Shown piece after piece: positions 60,982 through 64,000 of a stretch of DNA of 64,000 nucleotides. This DNA comes from Halomonas sp. 328 (lineage in GTDB: Bacteria; Pseudomonadota; Gammaproteobacteria; Pseudomonadales; Halomonadaceae): the NCBI RefSeq assembly GCF_015645095.1, contig NZ_JADOTW010000004.1, positions 62,001 through 126,000 of the forward strand, in the 5' to 3' direction. Numbering within the stretch: position 1 is the stretch's first letter; each line of letters begins with the position of its first letter. The notes under the pieces were generated by a model. That model did not search any database. It saw nothing but the letters and a program-made list of their open reading frames with translations, and was not told where the DNA came from. Position numbers and translations under genes: made by a program.

Positions 60982-62487
60982 TCAATCCTCCGCCGCCGGC
61001 TTGAAGCGGCGCAGCTCCAGCAGCCGATAGCCGGTGTAGTTACCCGCCAGCAGGATCAGCGACATCATCACCAACTGCAGTCCCAGGAAGTTGAAGGTGA
61101 TATGGCGAATCCAGGGGTTGTTCATGGCCAGGTAGGCGAGCACCGCGGTGAGCAGGCTGCCGCCCCCCTGGATCAGCACCTCCTTGGGGCCTTCCTCCTC
61201 CCAGAGGATCGACATCCGCTCGATGGTCCAGGAGAGGATGATCATCGGGAAGAAGGTGATGGTCAGGCCGGCATTGAGGCCGAAGCGATAGGAGAGCACC
61301 GAGAAGATGGAGATGATGGCGATGACCGTGATGATCACCGCCGAGACTCGCGCCACCAATAGCAGATTGAGGTGAGAGAGGTAGCTACGGATGACCAGGC
61401 CCACGGCCACCACCAGCAGGAAGCCGATCAGGCCGGTGAGCAGGCTGGTCTGGATAAAGGCCAGGGCGATCAGCACCGGCATGAAGGTGCCGGAGGTCTT
61501 GATGCCCACCAGGATACGCAGGAACACCACCACCAGGGCACCGATGGGGATCAGCAGGATGGTCTGGAAGAGCGCCTGCTCCTCCAGGGGGAGGCTATGG
61601 ATCGAGAAGTTGAGCAGGGTGTCATCGGCCAGCTGGTTACGCACCGCCGAGGCCGCCGGCTGGTTGTGCGTCAGCATCGAGAAGCTGACCCGGGAGTTGC
61701 TGCCCCCCTGCACCTCCAGCACGGCCTGGCCGGCGGTTTCCCAGAGCAGCAGGTCGTCGGGGCGGCCCTGCTCCCCGGTCTCCGGGTGGAAGATCGCCCA
61801 TTGATCGCCGTCGAAGACCTGGATCCACGACGAGAGGCTCTGACGGCGGCGCCCATCCTCCAGGTGCAGCCCGCTGACTTCCCGGGCGGCGATTCCCGCT
61901 TCATTGAGCAGGCGAACCAGCAGCGGGGCGCGCTCGAACTGGGTGAGCAGCAGGCGCGCGTTCTCTCCCTGGCGCTCACCGGACATGTCGCGGATCAGCT
62001 CCCGGGCGAAGGTGTGGGGCGAGGCGCTGCGTGCCCAGGCTCGGTCGATCACCTGACGGGCCGCGGTGTCGAAGGGGCGCTCCCAGAGGATTTGGCGGGG
62101 CAGGGCGGGGGGCACCTGGACGGGGCCGCGGGCGTCGGGGGCCGTCAGCATCTGCACGGTGTAGTAGAGCTGCTGGGGACCATTGGCCTCGCGGATGGTC
62201 CACTGGGCTCGGCGACCTCCCTGCTCTTCGCGAAATGCCAGACCGTAGCCGGAGGAGGCGGTATGTTCGGTGAGCAGACGATAGCCCTGCTGATGATCCG
62301 GCAGGGCCATGTCGACGATCACCGGCTCGCCGCGGGCGGTGAGGTTGATCTGGGCTTCGATCTCCCACACCTGGCGCTGCTCACCAGGAAACCAGGGCAC
62401 ATCGAACTGCAGGTGACGGTGCAGGCTGAGGCCGATGCCGGCGAGCATCAGCAGGCTCACCAGCAGGTAGAAGGGCAGTCGCGACAT
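60982..62487 (-). CDS. Membrane protein with inactive transglutaminase-like periplasmic domain
   Basis: A 501-residue protein: an N-terminal membrane anchor (about 5-22), a periplasmic region (25-300) with a beta-sandwich then a transglutaminase-like fold (about 155-265), and a C-terminal block of about six more membrane helices (325-490). The fold ends with the histidine/aspartate strands WIQVFDGDQWAIFHPETG, but no catalytic cysteine is found where NARLLLTQFERAP aligns, hence inactive. Proteins of this design always sit beside a RimK-like ligase and a retropepsin-like protein. Likely a periplasmic peptide-binding and scaffold component. Start at 62487. Confidence 0.85.
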   Translation of the reverse strand: MSRLPFYLLVSLLMLAGIGLSLHRHLQFDVPWFPGEQRQVWEIEAQINLTARGEPVIVDMALPDHQQGYRLLTEHTASSGYGLAFREEQGGRRAQWTIREANGPQQLYYTVQMLTAPDARGPVQVPPALPRQILWERPFDTAARQVIDRAWARSASPHTFARELIRDMSGERQGENARLLLTQFERAPLLVRLLNEAGIAAREVSGLHLEDGRRRQSLSSWIQVFDGDQWAIFHPETGEQGRPDDLLLWETAGQAVLEVQGGSNSRVSFSMLTHNQPAASAVRNQLADDTLLNFSIHSLPLEEQALFQTILLIPIGALVVVFLRILVGIKTSGTFMPVLIALAFIQTSLLTGLIGFLLVVAVGLVIRSYLSHLNLLLVARVSAVIITVIAIISIFSVLSYRFGLNAGLTITFFPMIILSWTIERMSILWEEEGPKEVLIQGGGSLLTAVLAYLAMNNPWIRHITFNFLGLQLVMMSLILLAGNYTGYRLLELRRFKPAAED

Positions 62488-62574
62488 AGGAGCTTCCTTG
62501 TATATCCCGGGCGGCATTGGCCGGCTGAATCACGCGGCAGGCGTCAGGGTGGGGCACTTGGCTAGGCGGGCCGC

Positions 62575-63444
62575 CTAGGGATCGCTATCGTCCCGGTCGA
62601 GGGCTTCATCGACGGCGGCCTCATCGGCGGGGCGTCCTCCGGGGAATTCCGGCCGCTGGTGAAGGTAGGTCTCGGCCACGTCGATCACCGCAATATCCAT
62701 CATGAAGCGGCGCCCCAGCAACACCGGGTAATTGAGGTGGCTGCGATCATTGAGGGTGAACTCGACCGGCTGACGAATCGGCCCCAGGGTCATCACCAGG
62801 CTGACCACCGGGCGTGATTCGCTGCCGGCGGCCTGCAGGATGCGCACCCGCCGCTCCACCGGGGCCTCGATCCAGGCATTGCGGATGCCATCGACCACCA
62901 CGTCATCCTCGGTGAGGCCCAGCTTGAAGCGCACCCAGTTCTGGCCATCCCGCTCGAAGGGGGTGATCTCCCGGGCGGAGAGGGATGAGGTGTTGGCACC
63001 GGAGTCCACCCGCGCCTTGAGGTAGGTGCCGACCTCCGGCAGGCCGATCCACTCGGAACGCCCCAGCACCTGCTTGCCTTCCAGTTGCGAGCTGTCGATG
63101 CCTTCGCACTGGCTGGCCACCAGGGTCGGTTCCTCGGCGCGCCGGTCCAGGGCCTCCTGCATCCCGTGCAGGCGATCCCCCAGCACGCGAATGTCGGCCA
63201 GCAGGTAGCGCCCCAGTCGCGCCTGGCGATCCTCCCAGTCGAGGCGTGTCTCGCAGCGCTCCATCAGTCGTGATTCCAGGGAAGCGATACGGGTCTCGAA
63301 GGCCTCGGCGCTGACGGGAGGCGGCCCGGGCTCGGGGGTCGGCTGCTGAGCACAGCCACCGATCAGGGCTAGGCCAACCCCGGCCAGGCCCAGGCGGGTC
63401 GACGAGGAGAGAGACGGGCGTCGAAATCGCGGCAAAGAGAACAT
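62575..63444 (-). CDS. Retropepsin-like aspartic protease lipoprotein
   Basis: A 289-residue envelope protein. The N-terminus is a lipoprotein signal with lipobox LIGGC (C31), then a Pro-rich linker, a short helical region (about 45-110) and a DUF785/RimB-like retropepsin domain (about 120-270). The catalytic motif is KARVDSGANTSSLSA (D147), and the second conserved strand is YPVLLGRRFMMDIAVID near 240. Such proteins act as dimers on peptides. It heads the three-gene operon; the start at 63444 is chosen because it supplies the signal peptide. Confidence 0.87.
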   Translation of the reverse strand: MFSLPRFRRPSLSSSTRLGLAGVGLALIGGCAQQPTPEPGPPPVSAEAFETRIASLESRLMERCETRLDWEDRQARLGRYLLADIRVLGDRLHGMQEALDRRAEEPTLVASQCEGIDSSQLEGKQVLGRSEWIGLPEVGTYLKARVDSGANTSSLSAREITPFERDGQNWVRFKLGLTEDDVVVDGIRNAWIEAPVERRVRILQAAGSESRPVVSLVMTLGPIRQPVEFTLNDRSHLNYPVLLGRRFMMDIAVIDVAETYLHQRPEFPGGRPADEAAVDEALDRDDSDP

Positions 63445-63687
63445 GGGTCGGAAGTGTGTCCTATGCGGGTCTACCGTTTCGTTGGGGCTGCGATGGATGC
63501 GGATAATACGAAGCGCCGGGCGCGGCTGTCCATGCCTGCGCGGGGAGAACGCTCGTGGAATCACGGGGATGTCGACGTCTCCGAAACGGCGACCACATCA
63601 TGACAGAGCGACGAAGCCTGTCAATGCGCCGGGTGAATGCCGGTTAGCGATGGCCTCGCACGAGACCGCCAAGGACATTCGATTTAA

Positions 63688-63703
63688 CATAATATACATT
63701 ATG
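63688..63703. promoter_or_regulatory. AT-rich inverted repeat, candidate operator or promoter
   Basis: CATAAT-ATAC-ATTATG is a perfect inverted repeat with 6-bp arms in an AT-rich patch (63680-63705), about 245 bp upstream of the retropepsin gene. It contains -10-like hexamers on both strands. Confidence 0.4.
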
Positions 63704-63780
63704 CGAACTGCTGGTCATGTCATGAGGGGCCAGACATCAAGCCGATGGCATCTGGGCGTTTGCTGGGCTGGACGCAATAC

Positions 63781-63804
63781 GCCCCCGGCAGAGCTGCCGG
63801 GGGC
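63781..63804 (-). terminator. Hairpin downstream of ectC
   Basis: A perfect 10-bp stem (63781-63790 with 63795-63804) and GAGC loop, 28 bp after the ectC stop. Only a weak T content follows on minus (GTATTG). Confidence 0.6.
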
Positions 63805-63832
63805 GCATCACTAGCCAAGGTCTGGCGCGACC

Positions 63833-64000
63833 TCAGAGCGGCTGGCTATCGTCGGCCGGTGCATAGGAGCCATCCTCGCGATGCACTTCCTTGCCGGTCA
63901 GGCCCGGGGTGAAGACGCAGGCCAGGTGCATGGTCTTGGAGGCACGCAGCAGGTGCTCGTCGTGCTGGTCGAGGATATAGATGTCGCCCGGCTTGATCGG
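63833..64000 (-). CDS. ectC: L-ectoine synthase EctC (partial, C-terminal 55 residues)
   Basis: Cyclises N-gamma-acetyl-diaminobutyrate to the compatible solute ectoine. Only the C-terminal end is inside the window: it reads [20 protein letters not shown], then [20 protein letters not shown], and ends [15 protein letters not shown]. This is the cupin C-terminus of EctC with the conserved CVFxPxLxGxExH. As the last gene of ectABC it implies ectA and ectB beyond the right edge on the same strand. It is the clearest marker of a halophile. Confidence 0.95.
   Translation of the reverse strand, partial: PIKPGDIYILDQHDEHLLRASKTMHLACVFTPGLTGKEVHREDGSYAPADDSQPL

Larger units (their letters stand above)
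63445..63832. other. Intergenic region between retropepsin operon and ectC
   Basis: 388 bp without a supported gene. It contains the ectC terminator (63781-63804), a 16-bp AT-rich inverted repeat at 63688-63703 and presumably the promoter of the retropepsin operon. A frame open across 63443-63814 has no ribosome site or recognisable motif. Confidence 0.6.

Overview
This is a GC-rich chromosomal segment of a gammaproteobacterium, most likely a halophilic Halomonadaceae (Halomonas-like) species. The grounds are the C-terminal end of ectoine synthase (ectC) at the right edge, several Na+-coupled transporters, and gene orders shared with other gammaproteobacteria (mltD-gloB-methyltransferase-rnhA-dnaQ; tusDCB-tusE; arsC-wrbA-DUF2069). 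The genus is inferred from gene content only. Coding density is high. I saw no insertion sequence, prophage or CRISPR array. There is one tRNA, tRNA-Ser(UGA).

Layout. 1-2.4 kb: start of a Yej-type peptide ABC importer. 2.6-7.6 kb: mltD and gloB on the minus strand, facing a methyltransferase-rnhA-dnaQ-nudC run. 7.6-20.5 kb: lipid-binding protein, SohB, ArsR regulator, PrpE, NhaC and AGCS Na+ transporters, YhhQ behind a candidate preQ1 riboswitch, an esterase, NhaP2, tRNA-Ser and a Nudix enzyme. 20.6-25.5 kb: yccA-like gene, the tusDCBE tRNA thiolation relay, acpH and molybdopterin genes moeA and moaB. 25.6-34.8 kb: a complete respiratory formate dehydrogenase locus (three subunits, TAT-type small protein, TorD-like chaperone, polyferredoxin, DUF3306, DUF3305, divergent fdhD). 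The Mo-cofactor genes beside it make functional sense. 35-41 kb: an APC permease, an XRE-cupin regulator, an HDAC-fold deacetylase and, divergent from it, a Pat-type lysine acetyltransferase. 41-46 kb: pdxH, cytochrome b561 and c', wrbA, arsC, Smr protein. 46-54 kb: sulfite reductase, MATE pump, cobalamin-dependent metH, nfuA. 54.3-57.3 kb: a KfrA-like coiled-coil protein divergent from a complete tyrosine recombinase, then sufE. 57.4-64 kb: RHH protein, DJ-1/PfpI protein, a zur-hisI-yidD operon with a poly-C tract, a three-gene retropepsin / inactive-transglutaminase membrane protein / ATP-grasp ligase operon, and ectC.

The most unusual signal is a recurring architecture. Four genes (alsT, moaB, pat and, marginally, mltD) are each followed, 33-82 bp downstream, by a second diverged copy of their own 3' end including the stop codon. 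In pat the differences are purely synonymous. In moaB the copy forms a 29-codon mini-ORF that begins with a relic of the moeA start. This looks like the scars of lost tandem paralogues or of recombination with divergent alleles. Other candidates worth following are the preQ1 element, heptamer iterons between kfrA and the recombinase, the acetyltransferase/deacetylase pair, the terminator-like hairpin in the sulfite reductase leader, and the three-gene peptide-ligase/protease operon next to the ectoine genes.
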